The notes below the pieces were generated by a model. It saw only the letters and a list, made by a program, of their open reading frames with translations. It was not told where the DNA came from and searched no databases. A DNA stretch of 64,000 nt from Algibacter pectinivorans (GTDB lineage Bacteria; Bacteroidota; Bacteroidia; Flavobacteriales; Flavobacteriaceae). This document shows, piece after piece, positions 54,314 through 63,778 of this stretch. Position numbers and translations under genes: made by a program. The stretch's first letter is position 1. The number at the start of each line of letters is the position of its first letter. The stretch spans positions 1 through 64,000 of the forward strand of contig NZ_FOMI01000010.1 in NCBI RefSeq assembly GCF_900112595.1, written 5' to 3'.

Positions 54314-56875
54314 ATGCCCATTACAACTAAACCATTATTCCAGGATTACTTTTCTGATTTTAAAGGCTACGACGAGGTTTTAAAACCCGATATGTCTATT
54401 AATACAGAATGGAAAACACTGTTAAACAAATTTTCTGAAGTCGGCACCGAAAATCTTCTCTCTAAACAAGACGAGATAAATTGGCTCATGGAAGAAAATG
54501 GTGTAACCTATAACGTGTATAACGATCCACATGGTCTTAACCGTTCTTGGGGTTTAAATGTAGTACCTTATGTTATCCATCAAACCGAATGGGAATCAAC
54601 CATAGAAAAAGGTATTAAGCAACGCGCCGAATTACTAAACCTTATTTTAAAAGATATTTATGGTAAGCGCGAACTAATTAAAAACGGTATTGTACCCGAA
54701 GAGGTTGTTTTAGCACACCGTGGTTTTTTACGTCAATGCGATCAAATTCAATATAAAACAGCAAAACAATTACAAATCTACTCGTTAGATTTAGCTCGTG
54801 GACCCGATGGGCGTATGTGGGTAGTTAGCGATCGTACGCAAGCGCCTTCTGGTATGGGTTATGCTCTAGAAAACAGGTATGCGCTTAACCGTGTTGTGCC
54901 CGATGTGTTCGAAAATATTAATGTTAAACAACCGCTAGCGTTTTTTAACGATTTAAAACAAATGCTAATTGAAGCCGCACCGCAAAACCACAGCAACCCC
55001 AATATAGTTATCCTTACTCCTGGTCCGCATAACGAAACCTATTTCGAGCATTCGTATCTCGCTTCGTTTTTAGGATATCCTCTAGTAATGGGTAGCGATT
55101 TAGTGGTTCGTAATGGTAAGTTATGGCTTAAAACACTTAAAAAACTAAAGCAGGTCGATGTGGTTCTAAGACGTGTAGACGATGCTTTTATGGATCCTTT
55201 AGAACTACGAGAAGATTCTTATTTAGGCGTTGCAGGCTTACTAGAAGTGGTACGAGAGCAACAAGTAGCTGTAGTAAATCCTATTGGCTCTGGCATTTTA
55301 GATAATTCGGGCTTAATTCCGTTTATGAATGCCATTTGCAAGTACTTTTTTAAAGAACCTTTAATACTACCGCAAATTGCATCGTGGTGGTGCGGACAAA
55401 AAAAGGAATTCGATTATGTTATAGAGCATTTAAAGGATTTGGTGGTAAAACGTATAGATCGTTCTAACCGAGAGAACATTTATTTCTGCGAGTTTCTAGA
55501 CGACAATGCGCTTAAAAAATTAAAAGACGAAATTGCCTTAGCACCTTATCAATTTGTGGCTCAAGAAAAAATATCCTTTTCAACAGCACCAAATTTTGTA
55601 AAAGGCAAATTAGAACCTCGAAAAGTATCCTGTCGTACCTTTGCCATTGCTAAAAAAGATGGTTACAGCGTAATGCCTGGTGGCTTAGTGCGTGTAGCAG
55701 CCGATAGAAAAAAAATATTTGTATCCAATCAACGTGGTGGTATTAGTAAAGATTTCTGGATCGTTTCAGATGCTGTTCAAAACCCATTACGTAATTACGC
55801 GTGGGATTCGTCATCAAACAATACCATTTCAGATATTAACGATTTATCGAGTAACACCGCCGAAAACCTATTTTGGTCGGGGCGTTATTTAGGACGCTCG
55901 TTAGTTACTGCACGTTACTTACGCGTGGTACTTAATAGAATGAATCAAGAGCAATCCACCACACGTAAATCAGATTCAGATACTTTAATTTTACTGTTTC
56001 AATCTATAACCAATATTACCTCTACATTTCCAGGGTTTGTTGGCGAAGGTGCCGAAGCACGATTAAAAGAGCCTCTAAAAGAAATTTTATCGCTGTTAAA
56101 AGACGAAACTCGCATAGGTAGCCTTGCACAAACCATGAATAGCTTTAACAACGCTTATTACTCGTTAAGAAGCTTATGGTCTAAAGACATGTGGCGCGTT
56201 TTTGATGGCATTAAAAAACAATGGGAAAACTTTAATGGAGCTAAAGACTTTTCCATAAATAAACTTATAAAATTCCTAGACCGCATTATTACGCGCCTTA
56301 TTGCATTTATGGCACTTATTGAAGAAAGCATATTAGTAAACCAAGGTTTATTACTATATTTTATTGGCTTGCAAACCGAACAATCGATGATGCATGTCGA
56401 GAAATGCCGCTCACTACTCGTTATAAACTACGAAGAGCAAGTACAATATGAGGTCCTAGAGGCTCTTTTAAATAGCAACGAAAGTCTAAATATTTATAGA
56501 TATAGTTACCGGTCCTATTTAAGTGTAGAAAATGTAATAAAACTATTGTTGGTTGACAAAAATTATGCAAAATCCTTGGCCTATAAAATTACTCGTATAG
56601 AAAAAGATATATGCAGGCTTCCTTATTCTGAAGGTTCTAACACTGTAGCTGCTTGCAAAGCTAAAATTTTAAGAGCACATACCAAAATAGAAAGTTTAAC
56701 TATAGAGCATCTTTTAACCTTAAACGACGATCATACCATACGACAAAATCTAGATGACGCCTTAGCCAAAATTAGCGAGCTATTGCATGAAACATCTATG
56801 GAGGTTTCAAATACCTATTTCAATCATTCGTACACTCAAAAGCAACTAACAAACCAAAACTTTCCACTACAATAA
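54314..56875 (+). CDS. Circularly permuted type 2 ATP-grasp fused to alpha-E domain
   Basis: 853 residues, cytoplasmic. Residues about 80-480 are the circularly permuted ATP-grasp (DUF404/407): GPDGRMWVVSDRTQAPSGMGYALENRYAL, DVVLRRVDDAFMDPLELREDSYLGVAGLLEVVR, VNPIGSGILDN and MPGGLVRVA. Residues about 510-850 form an all-helical alpha-E domain (ENLFWSGRYLGRSLVTARYLRVVLNRM). These are separate proteins in some species and fused in others. ATP-grasp here is predicted to form a peptide-like amide bond. Two bp separate it from the next transglutaminase gene. Confidence 0.92.
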   Translation: MPITTKPLFQDYFSDFKGYDEVLKPDMSINTEWKTLLNKFSEVGTENLLSKQDEINWLMEENGVTYNVYNDPHGLNRSWGLNVVPYVIHQTEWESTIEKGIKQRAELLNLILKDIYGKRELIKNGIVPEEVVLAHRGFLRQCDQIQYKTAKQLQIYSLDLARGPDGRMWVVSDRTQAPSGMGYALENRYALNRVVPDVFENINVKQPLAFFNDLKQMLIEAAPQNHSNPNIVILTPGPHNETYFEHSYLASFLGYPLVMGSDLVVRNGKLWLKTLKKLKQVDVVLRRVDDAFMDPLELREDSYLGVAGLLEVVREQQVAVVNPIGSGILDNSGLIPFMNAICKYFFKEPLILPQIASWWCGQKKEFDYVIEHLKDLVVKRIDRSNRENIYFCEFLDDNALKKLKDEIALAPYQFVAQEKISFSTAPNFVKGKLEPRKVSCRTFAIAKKDGYSVMPGGLVRVAADRKKIFVSNQRGGISKDFWIVSDAVQNPLRNYAWDSSSNNTISDINDLSSNTAENLFWSGRYLGRSLVTARYLRVVLNRMNQEQSTTRKSDSDTLILLFQSITNITSTFPGFVGEGAEARLKEPLKEILSLLKDETRIGSLAQTMNSFNNAYYSLRSLWSKDMWRVFDGIKKQWENFNGAKDFSINKLIKFLDRIITRLIAFMALIEESILVNQGLLLYFIGLQTEQSMMHVEKCRSLLVINYEEQVQYEVLEALLNSNESLNIYRYSYRSYLSVENVIKLLLVDKNYAKSLAYKITRIEKDICRLPYSEGSNTVAACKAKILRAHTKIESLTIEHLLTLNDDHTIRQNLDDALAKISELLHETSMEVSNTYFNHSYTQKQLTNQNFPLQ

Positions 56876-56877
56876 CC

Positions 56878-57768
56878 ATGTTATTTCAAATATCGCATAC
56901 TACAAGTTATATATATGAAGTTGGTGTAACCTTCTGCCATAATATTGCTACCATAAAACCTAAGGATATGTTGGGACAAAAAGTGGTGGATTATAAACTA
57001 GAAATTAGTCCAACACCAACCGAATTTTCGGAGAAATTGGACTTTTTTGGTAATACCATTACGCGGTTCTCTATACAAGAGCAGCATAAAACCTTAAAAG
57101 TAACTGCGCTTAGTAAAATACTACGCGATCATACGTTAGAACCTGATATTTATAAATCGGAAAGCGGTCCAAAAATCACCTTAATAGAAGCTTTAGCAGC
57201 GCTAAAAACAGAAAATCGAGGTCATTTAGACATTAAACAGTTTGTATTAGAATCTATTTTAATTGCCAATATAACCAAAGATATTAGGGCTTACGCCGAA
57301 GTATCTTTTAAACCTAATCGTCCTATTTTTGAAGCGGCTTACGAGCTCATGGAACGCATTTTTAAAGATTTTGAGTTTAACCCTAATGTTACAAACGTAG
57401 CCACGCCCATACACGAGGTTATGGTTAACAAAAAAGGGGTTTGTCAAGATTTTGCACAAATAGCCATTGCTTGTATTCGTTCGGTAGGCTTACCAGCACG
57501 TTATGTAAGTGGTTATATTGAAACCTTACCACCTCCAGGAAAAGAAAAATTAGTTGGTACCGATGCTTCTCATGCTTGGTTTTCAATTTATATCCCATCG
57601 TTTGGCTGGGTAGATTTCGATCCTACAAACAACCAAATTCCAAAAGACCAACATATTGTTGTGGCTTATGGGCGCGACTATTACGATGTGCCGCCTTTAA
57701 AAGGTGTTATCTATAGCTCTGGAGCCAATAAAATGAAAGTGGCTGTAGACATTCGTCCTGCGGTTTAA
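56878..57768 (+). CDS. Transglutaminase family protein (bacterial type)
   Basis: 296 residues. An N-terminal beta-rich domain (about 1-90, LFQISHTTSYIYEVGVTFCHN) and transglutaminase core with a complete Cys189 (GVCQDFAQ), His232 (SHAWFSIY), Asp248 (DFDPTNNQIP) triad. It has no signal peptide. It follows the ATP-grasp/alpha-E gene by 2 bp and is presumably translationally coupled. It may act as a peptidase or acyl transferase on peptides made by the ligase; the substrate is unknown. Confidence 0.92.
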   Translation: MLFQISHTTSYIYEVGVTFCHNIATIKPKDMLGQKVVDYKLEISPTPTEFSEKLDFFGNTITRFSIQEQHKTLKVTALSKILRDHTLEPDIYKSESGPKITLIEALAALKTENRGHLDIKQFVLESILIANITKDIRAYAEVSFKPNRPIFEAAYELMERIFKDFEFNPNVTNVATPIHEVMVNKKGVCQDFAQIAIACIRSVGLPARYVSGYIETLPPPGKEKLVGTDASHAWFSIYIPSFGWVDFDPTNNQIPKDQHIVVAYGRDYYDVPPLKGVIYSSGANKMKVAVDIRPAV

Positions 57769-58127
57769 AAATATATTTTACTTAGCTTAAAATTTGCCTA
57801 TTGTAAGAAATAAAACGGATTTAATACTATATCTATTTGTTTAAATTAAACTGAAAAAATGGAATAGCTTGTTTGTTTTCTTGTTATCTCAAATAACAGC
57901 ACTCTCTTAATAAGAATGAAACTTGATTAATTAACTTTTATCGAATTATTTTTTGATAATATTCGCTAAAGTTAGCACCTACAAAATAAATATTACACTT
58001 AGCAAGTATATTTATTTTTGCTAATTTTTGTTTAATTCTTCTTTAAACTATTTCAGGCATATCGATTTCTATATTCATAAGTTTTCACTTACTACAAAGG
58101 GATCAGTATTTTTACTTTGGCGTGAAA
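57769..58127. other. 359-bp convergent intergenic region
   Basis: Between the second transglutaminase (+) and the TlpA-like gene (-). Very AT-rich. I see no strong terminator; the best inverted arms are a short TTATC/GATAA pair around 57937-57958. No ORF with coding character, no RNA gene and no copy of the dispersed repeat. Confidence 0.55.
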
Positions 58128-59129
58128 TTAAATCTCCAACCTATCAAAAATCTTAGTTAGTTGTTTACTAGAAGGTCTAGGAGCATTATCATTAACAACA
58201 ATGCCATTTGGATCGATTAAAATAAATCTAGGTATGGTGTTTACTTTAAAATCTCTAGCAAATTTTTGATCGCCTTTAGCATATAATTGCACACCTGTTA
58301 ATTCTTTTTCCTTAACCATAGATTTCCACTTATCGTAAGCATTAGGGCTATCCAAAGAAATACTAACAAAGGCTATATTTTTACCATGATAAGCTTTTTC
58401 CACACGTTTTAGTGCTGGTATTTCGGCCTTACAAGGTCCGCACCATGTTGCCCATAAATCGATATAAACATACTTACCTTTTAAATCGTCTAAAGATGTA
58501 CTACCGCCAGCATAATTTTCGTAATCGTTAAATTTTGGTGCAGCCTTTCCATTAAATAATGATGGTTTGCTATTTTTACTATACTCTAGTTTTAGCTTCT
58601 CCTTTAACATACCAAAACTTATATTTTCGTTTTTAACAAATGCAGCATCAACACTTGGCACTGCAGTTAACAGACTTTTAAATTCTTCAATACTTGAATT
58701 TAGCTTATTTTCAAATTCCGTTTTACTACTAGCCATTAAATCATCATAATCTAAAAGGCGCTCTTGTAACAATACTTTTTCGGCTAAATAATTATTTACA
58801 TCTTCACCTATGCCCTCAAATTTAATAGTTTCATCAAATTCATTGGTATCCATCGTGAGTCTTAAATCATAGCCGTTTTCTAGATATACATTGGCTTGCT
58901 CCTGTCCATCAAACAATACATAGTTTCCTGATGCTACGTTTAAAGTATCGGAAAACGAACCGTCTGGATTTACTTTTATCGATTTTATAATAGCGTTTTG
59001 AGCCACCACTAAAGAATCGGACGTTGGGTTTGTAATTTTACCAGAAAGCGTTACATAATCTTTCTTTTCTTCTTTATTACAGGACACAAACGCTATTGCT
59101 ACTAGTAATACACAAGCCAGTTTTTTCAT
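58128..59129 (-). CDS. TlpA-like thioredoxin-fold lipoprotein with DUF4369-like N-terminus
   Basis: 333 residues. The lipoprotein signal ends in AFVSC (Cys about 18). A beta-rich N-terminal domain (about 25-130; YVTLSGKITNPTSDSLVV, SIKVNPDGSFSDTL) resembles DUF4369. The C-terminal thioredoxin fold (about 195-330) has WATWCGPCKAEIPALKRV with the CXXC active site and TIPRFILIDPNG with cis-Pro. It is a periplasmic thiol oxidoreductase. It is 30 bp downstream of the DsbD-N-like gene, and the pair may handle reducing power in the periplasm. Confidence 0.92.
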   Translation of the reverse strand: MKKLACVLLVAIAFVSCNKEEKKDYVTLSGKITNPTSDSLVVAQNAIIKSIKVNPDGSFSDTLNVASGNYVLFDGQEQANVYLENGYDLRLTMDTNEFDETIKFEGIGEDVNNYLAEKVLLQERLLDYDDLMASSKTEFENKLNSSIEEFKSLLTAVPSVDAAFVKNENISFGMLKEKLKLEYSKNSKPSLFNGKAAPKFNDYENYAGGSTSLDDLKGKYVYIDLWATWCGPCKAEIPALKRVEKAYHGKNIAFVSISLDSPNAYDKWKSMVKEKELTGVQLYAKGDQKFARDFKVNTIPRFILIDPNGIVVNDNAPRPSSKQLTKIFDRLEI

Positions 59130-59159
59130 AATTAAATATAAAGGTGTAGTATTTAAAAT

Positions 59160-59606
59160 TTATTGAATGCTAAAGCTAAGGTTTTCAGGCTCCGGCATAA
59201 TACATTGTTTATCATCGCAAACCATATACTCGATTTCGGCTTCAATGTTAAAAGGTGGTTTCTTTTTTAGCTTAATACGTTGTTTAAATTCGGTTTTAGT
59301 TTCAAAATATTTAACCTTCATATTAAAAGTTGGATCATCAACTGTTACGCCTTCTTCTTCTTTAGTATTGCCTTTTTTTAAATAATGACCATTACTTACA
59401 AAGCTAAAAATTGTGGGCATTGGTCCACCTTCTGGAACGGTTTGCGAATATAAATGCCATTTGGTATCAATGTTAGCAATGGCTATTAACTCATATTCAG
59501 AATCCGATATCTTTTTTACATCGGTTGTCCAATTAATAGGGTCTAAAATTTGTGCAAATGAATTTACGGAAAGTAACAGCACTACAATAACAACTAATTT
59601 TTTCAT
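59160..59606 (-). CDS. DsbD N-terminal-domain-like periplasmic protein
   Basis: 148 residues with a signal peptide (1-19, ending SFAQ). The rest is an Ig-like DsbD alpha domain: PINWTTDVKKISDSEYELIAIANIDTKWHLYSQTVPEGGPMPT, and a final EIEYMVCDDKQCIMPE with two cysteines, as in DsbD-alpha. No transmembrane or C-terminal thioredoxin part is present, so this is a stand-alone domain. It probably delivers electrons to partner proteins such as the downstream TlpA-like lipoprotein. Confidence 0.88.
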   Translation of the reverse strand: MKKLVVIVVLLLSVNSFAQILDPINWTTDVKKISDSEYELIAIANIDTKWHLYSQTVPEGGPMPTIFSFVSNGHYLKKGNTKEEEGVTVDDPTFNMKVKYFETKTEFKQRIKLKKKPPFNIEAEIEYMVCDDKQCIMPEPENLSFSIQ

Positions 59607-59719
59607 AATTATACTTTAAAAAAACGCATTTTGAACCATTTACAAAAATAACAAGAAAGTAAATGGTTTTAGGTGTATATGGGAACTAAAATTCTCACTA
59701 ATTATTACTGTAAACACAA

Positions 59720-59744
59720 AAAGCGCACCATAACGGTGCGCTTT
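59720..59744 (-). terminator. Terminator after the TonB receptor gene
   Basis: AAAGCGCACC (59720-59729) and GGTGCGCTTT (59735-59744) form a perfect 10-bp stem with a 5-nt loop. The minus strand then reads a short T-run. It separates the TonB receptor from the DsbD-N-like gene. Confidence 0.85.
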
Positions 59745-59764
59745 CTATAAAAATACTATTTTTT

Positions 59765-62002
59765 TTAGAATTTAACTGATATTTTACCTCTTAAAAAAAA
59801 TGGAGCTCCTGGTGTAAAATGAATTTCTTCAACAGGATTAGGTTCGTTAAACAATCTACTCTCTGTAGCAAATTGAGTCTCGTTCCATTCGCTATCAAAT
59901 AGATTTTCTACAATAACCCCAAACGTCCAGTTTTTAAGCGTGTAATTAAGGTTTAAATCGGTTATAAAATAGCCATCGGCAACTATAGAGTTATCTTCGT
60001 TAGCTGCCCTATCTCCTATCATTCTGTAACTAATTCCTCCAGAAAAATTATTCCAATCTTTAACATTTAATCCACCCGACGATGTAAAATCTGGTGCTAA
60101 AGGAATGTAATCTTCTCCACTAGCCTCTTCGCTACTTCTTGCGTATGTATAATTAACATCTGTATTAAAAAACACATAATCATTTAGTTGATATTGCAGT
60201 CCAAAATCGACACCAAAACGTTTTGTTTTTCCGCTTGGTTCCACAATTCCGGCATCGCCAACATAAACAAATTCTTGTTGTAAAAATAAGCTCCAAAGCG
60301 CCGCATTAATAACTAAGCGATCTGCGGGCTTAGAAATAATTCCTAAATCTGTACCAAATGCTGTTGGTAAAATATCCTCACCATTATTAGCAGTTACAAC
60401 TCTAGTATCATTGGAGTGGTACCCTAATCCTGTTTTTGCAAACCACTGTAGTTTTGATGATGGTGCGTAAATAAAATTTAGCTTTGGGCTAAGTAACACC
60501 TTGTTTTCACTAGCGCTATCGTAAGTTTCGGTTAATAAATTTTCGTAATCGAAATTAAAATAATCCAAACGCAAGCCAGGATTAATAGTCCATTTATTTT
60601 TCTTGTACGTTACATTAGCATATGAAAATCCGTTTAACTCATCTACATTTCCAAAGGCTAAGCGCTCTAATAATTCTTGTCTGTTTTTGGTTCTAGATAG
60701 TTGCACATCGTTAACATCATCATATCTAAAACCAACACCTAATTCATACTTTAATTGCGCGTCATGATCTTTTAAATGCAATGTATGCTCGTAAGCCGTT
60801 TTAGCACCAACTATGGTTCTATCTTCATATTGACGAATTTGATCGCCGTTTACCTCATCTTCTAAAAAGAAAGTAAAGTTTGAAAACAACTCAAAATCGT
60901 ATTTAGAAATATAAGCAGATGTTTTAATAGCCGAATGCTCATCCAACTGTTTTTTATGATTTAACCAGATATTTGTTCGGCTTGTGTTACCACCTTCGGT
61001 ATCATCAATAGCACCAAAACGCCCAATTTGACCACTTTCTACGGCACGAACAGGAATTTGCCCAGAGGCATCCCATTTACTTTGAAAATGAGACATAGAT
61101 AAAGTTAATTCTTGATCTATATAATTATTAAAGTTATATCGTCCCATGATGTTGATACGGTTAAAATTTTGAGGCGAATCGAACACACCATCAGACAGCA
61201 TTACTTCTGATGCTAAATAAGCCGAACTATTTTCGGTATCTACCAACTTAAGCATACTTAAGGCTCTAACCGTATTAAACTGGCCTGCTTCCAGCGAAAT
61301 AAGATTATTATCGATGGATTTTTTAGTATTAATATCTACATAACCTGCGGTGTTAAAGTTTCCCTTATCCGCATAGTAGGTTCCTTTTCCAAAATCTATA
61401 TTATCGATAGTTTCTGGTATTATAAAGTGCATATCGGCATAGCCTTGTCCATGTGCATGAGATACCATATTTACCGGCATACCATCAACATCTATGGCGA
61501 TATCTGTACCATGATCAATATCGAAACCTCTTAAAAATATTTGTTCTGCCTTACCACCTCCGGCATGCTGACCAATAATTAATCCTGGTATTTTTCTTAA
61601 AATTTCTTGAGATGTTTTTACAGGGTTTGTTTTTAAATCGACGTTTAAAAAAGTACTTAAAGTATTCACTTTTGATACTATTAAAACTTGATCTAAAGAG
61701 GCCTTAGAGATTAATAGAAACACATCGATATTACTATCTAAATGACTTTCATCTATTATTAGCTCTTGATTTTCAAAACCTAATTGATAGAAGTAAATGA
61801 CATCGTTAACCGAAACATCATCAATTTCGAAATAGCCAGAAACATTTGTATACGTATAGCTACCTGTGGTTTTATTGTACACTCCAACACCTTGAAGCGG
61901 CTTATTACTTTCCTCTGAAATAACTGTTCCACTTAGCTCATGAGCATAACTTAGCCCAACGCTAAAAATGAATAACAGTCCTGTTATTATATTTTTTAAC
62001 AT
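59765..62002 (-). CDS. TonB-dependent receptor with carboxypeptidase-like N-terminal domain
   Basis: 745 residues. A signal peptide (1-20, ending SYA), a CarboxypepD_reg-like domain (about 22-105), the plug (about 120-225, PGLIIGQHAGGGKAEQIFLRGFDIDHG and DGMPVNMVSHAHGQGYADMHFI) and a 22-strand barrel ending in RGKISVKF. The small size and MVSHAHGQGYAD motif place it in a class found in other phyla as well. A His-rich membrane protein is encoded 137 bp upstream, so metal import (zinc-like) is a reasonable guess, but no metal-specific residue set proves it. Confidence 0.92.
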   Translation of the reverse strand: MLKNIITGLLFIFSVGLSYAHELSGTVISEESNKPLQGVGVYNKTTGSYTYTNVSGYFEIDDVSVNDVIYFYQLGFENQELIIDESHLDSNIDVFLLISKASLDQVLIVSKVNTLSTFLNVDLKTNPVKTSQEILRKIPGLIIGQHAGGGKAEQIFLRGFDIDHGTDIAIDVDGMPVNMVSHAHGQGYADMHFIIPETIDNIDFGKGTYYADKGNFNTAGYVDINTKKSIDNNLISLEAGQFNTVRALSMLKLVDTENSSAYLASEVMLSDGVFDSPQNFNRINIMGRYNFNNYIDQELTLSMSHFQSKWDASGQIPVRAVESGQIGRFGAIDDTEGGNTSRTNIWLNHKKQLDEHSAIKTSAYISKYDFELFSNFTFFLEDEVNGDQIRQYEDRTIVGAKTAYEHTLHLKDHDAQLKYELGVGFRYDDVNDVQLSRTKNRQELLERLAFGNVDELNGFSYANVTYKKNKWTINPGLRLDYFNFDYENLLTETYDSASENKVLLSPKLNFIYAPSSKLQWFAKTGLGYHSNDTRVVTANNGEDILPTAFGTDLGIISKPADRLVINAALWSLFLQQEFVYVGDAGIVEPSGKTKRFGVDFGLQYQLNDYVFFNTDVNYTYARSSEEASGEDYIPLAPDFTSSGGLNVKDWNNFSGGISYRMIGDRAANEDNSIVADGYFITDLNLNYTLKNWTFGVIVENLFDSEWNETQFATESRLFNEPNPVEEIHFTPGAPFFLRGKISVKF

Positions 62003-62139
62003 TTTTTAATGTATTGCACTCCCTAGGACCATTAATTAAACTATTAATTCCCTTAGAAGTTGATAAGTAAAATTTGATTGTTTTATTTTAATTATAGTTT
62101 GTGTAGTAGTCTCATAAAAATGAATTACAAACTAATATA

Positions 62140-62607
62140 CTAAGCACATTGTGGTGGTTCTATTAAACCATTAACATAGCCTTTAAGAACTTTTTGTTTA
62201 TTGAAATTAAATGCAGATTGCCCTTTTAAAGACCAATCTAAATTTTGAATTTGGTAATCTTTATTTGTCTCTAAATGTTTATCTAATTTGAAATTTACTA
62301 TTTCAAGTTTTTTTGAATCGCTTTCTGAATTTGAACTTTCTAAAACGGTATCAATAACCTCTAAAATTTCATGGCTATGCGTTTTCGTTACCGCATATTC
62401 TGTTTGAGTATGTTGGTGGTCGTGATGATGATGCTCATGACTATGACCCCCCGAAAATACAGTAGAAGCTTCAATACTATGAGATATGGTGTGTAGTAAT
62501 TGACTAACCACATAATGTGAAGGTCCAAACACATAATATAAACTCATAGCTATTACGGCTATCTTTATAAAAAAAGAGTTTAATATGTTATGCGTAGTAT
62601 TATCCAT
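62140..62607 (-). CDS. Small membrane protein with a His-rich metal-binding tract
   Basis: 155 residues. One N-terminal hydrophobic segment (about 12-28, FFIKIAVIAMSLYYVFG) is uncleaved by appearance, and a His/Glu/Asp tract (HSHEHHHHDHQH, residues 55-66, plus THSHE near 77-80) follows. The rest is Asp/Glu/Lys-rich and ends EPPQCA. A likely role is metal binding at or near the inner membrane, linked to the downstream TonB receptor. I do not recognise a named family. Confidence 0.72.
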   Translation of the reverse strand: MDNTTHNILNSFFIKIAVIAMSLYYVFGPSHYVVSQLLHTISHSIEASTVFSGGHSHEHHHHDHQHTQTEYAVTKTHSHEILEVIDTVLESSNSESDSKKLEIVNFKLDKHLETNKDYQIQNLDWSLKGQSAFNFNKQKVLKGYVNGLIEPPQCA

Positions 62608-62791
62608 TTTAAACGTTGGCTGTCATTTTTTCCACGGCATTTTCAATTGAAAATACTTTAAATTTTATACGACTTTGTAATACTAACGAAAAAAAAAGAA
62701 TCTCGGTTTTAAAAAACTCTAAAAAAAAACTTAAAATTATATTTAAATAACTGTTTGCTCTTTTAAAAACCTCAGCGTTTTAAAAGCTAAT

Positions 62792-63775
62792 CTACTTTCT
62801 AATGGCACTTTGGGTACATGGACAATTACTAATATTTTGTAAGAAGTTTAACCCAATAGTTACCACATGTGTACCAGAATTATAAGCAGACAACTCGTTT
62901 GTAGTCACTTGGTAAGCATAACCAAAGTAAAATATTGATTTTTGAAAACCTACCATAGGTCCAATATTTAAAGGTTTAAAAAACTGATCGTTTAAGAATC
63001 GATAAGAAATTCCAGCCCAATAGTAATCGTAGTTTCTGTTATATTTTCTAAACTTAAAATTTAAATCTGTACTAGAACGCCTATCGCTACTAAACATTTG
63101 GTAATAGATTGATGGCTCGTACTCCAAACCACTTTTTTTAGGACCTTTAAAAATATACCCCGAATATACTTGGTAATTTAATAACAAGTTAGGTTCTGCA
63201 ATCCTTATGTTTTCATCTATTTTTTTCTCTAAAATGTTATTGGCATTAATACTTAAAAATGCGCCTTTATACCTCAGCAAAGCTCCAACATCAAAATTAC
63301 TGTTAGATGTTCGTCTGTCGTCTGTAACAAAAGGATCTATAATAGGGTTTTCGTAAGTAGTATTAAAATTATCAATATCAATACGAAAATTATTAACGTT
63401 ATATGAAATACCAAAAGACAGGTATAATTTTTCGTAATAATCCAATATTAAATGGTGTGCAAACGAAATTTTACCACCAGTTTGTATAGTATTTCCGTTT
63501 CTATCATTATAAAAAGTAAACCCAAGACCAGAACGATCTGCTATTCTAACATCGGCGTAAATAGATTGGTTATCGGGTGCATTTTTTATGCCTACCCATT
63601 GTGTTAAACCGTTTGCTCTAATTTTTAAATTATCGCCAATACCAGCGTAGGTAGGCGAAACAACAAAATCATTATCGGCTAAATATTGTGTAAATACCGG
63701 CAAATTTAACTCTTGGCTATAACTGTTAGCGATAACCATGAGAAGCAGAATTGTATATAATTTTCTTAGTTTCAT
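62792..63775 (-). CDS. PorP/SprF family type IX secretion outer-membrane protein
   Basis: 327 residues. A signal peptide (1-20) and the family start LNLPVFTQYLADNDFVVSPTYAG, with WVGIKNAPDNQSIYADVRI and GLGFTFYNDRNGN. It carries an extra C-terminal tail with NISNCPCTQSAIRK. It follows the second type B adhesin by about 3 bp (63776-63778) and is presumably dedicated to it. It is clearly paralogous, but not close, to the copy at 3437-4363. Confidence 0.93.
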   Translation of the reverse strand: MKLRKLYTILLLMVIANSYSQELNLPVFTQYLADNDFVVSPTYAGIGDNLKIRANGLTQWVGIKNAPDNQSIYADVRIADRSGLGFTFYNDRNGNTIQTGGKISFAHHLILDYYEKLYLSFGISYNVNNFRIDIDNFNTTYENPIIDPFVTDDRRTSNSNFDVGALLRYKGAFLSINANNILEKKIDENIRIAEPNLLLNYQVYSGYIFKGPKKSGLEYEPSIYYQMFSSDRRSSTDLNFKFRKYNRNYDYYWAGISYRFLNDQFFKPLNIGPMVGFQKSIFYFGYAYQVTTNELSAYNSGTHVVTIGLNFLQNISNCPCTQSAIRK

Positions 63776-63778
63776 AAT

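Noticed and set aside
50677-57768. Treating the transglutaminase/ATP-grasp set as a recent genomic island
   Set aside because: No integrase, tRNA or flanking direct repeat is visible; only codon impression by eye, which is insufficient.
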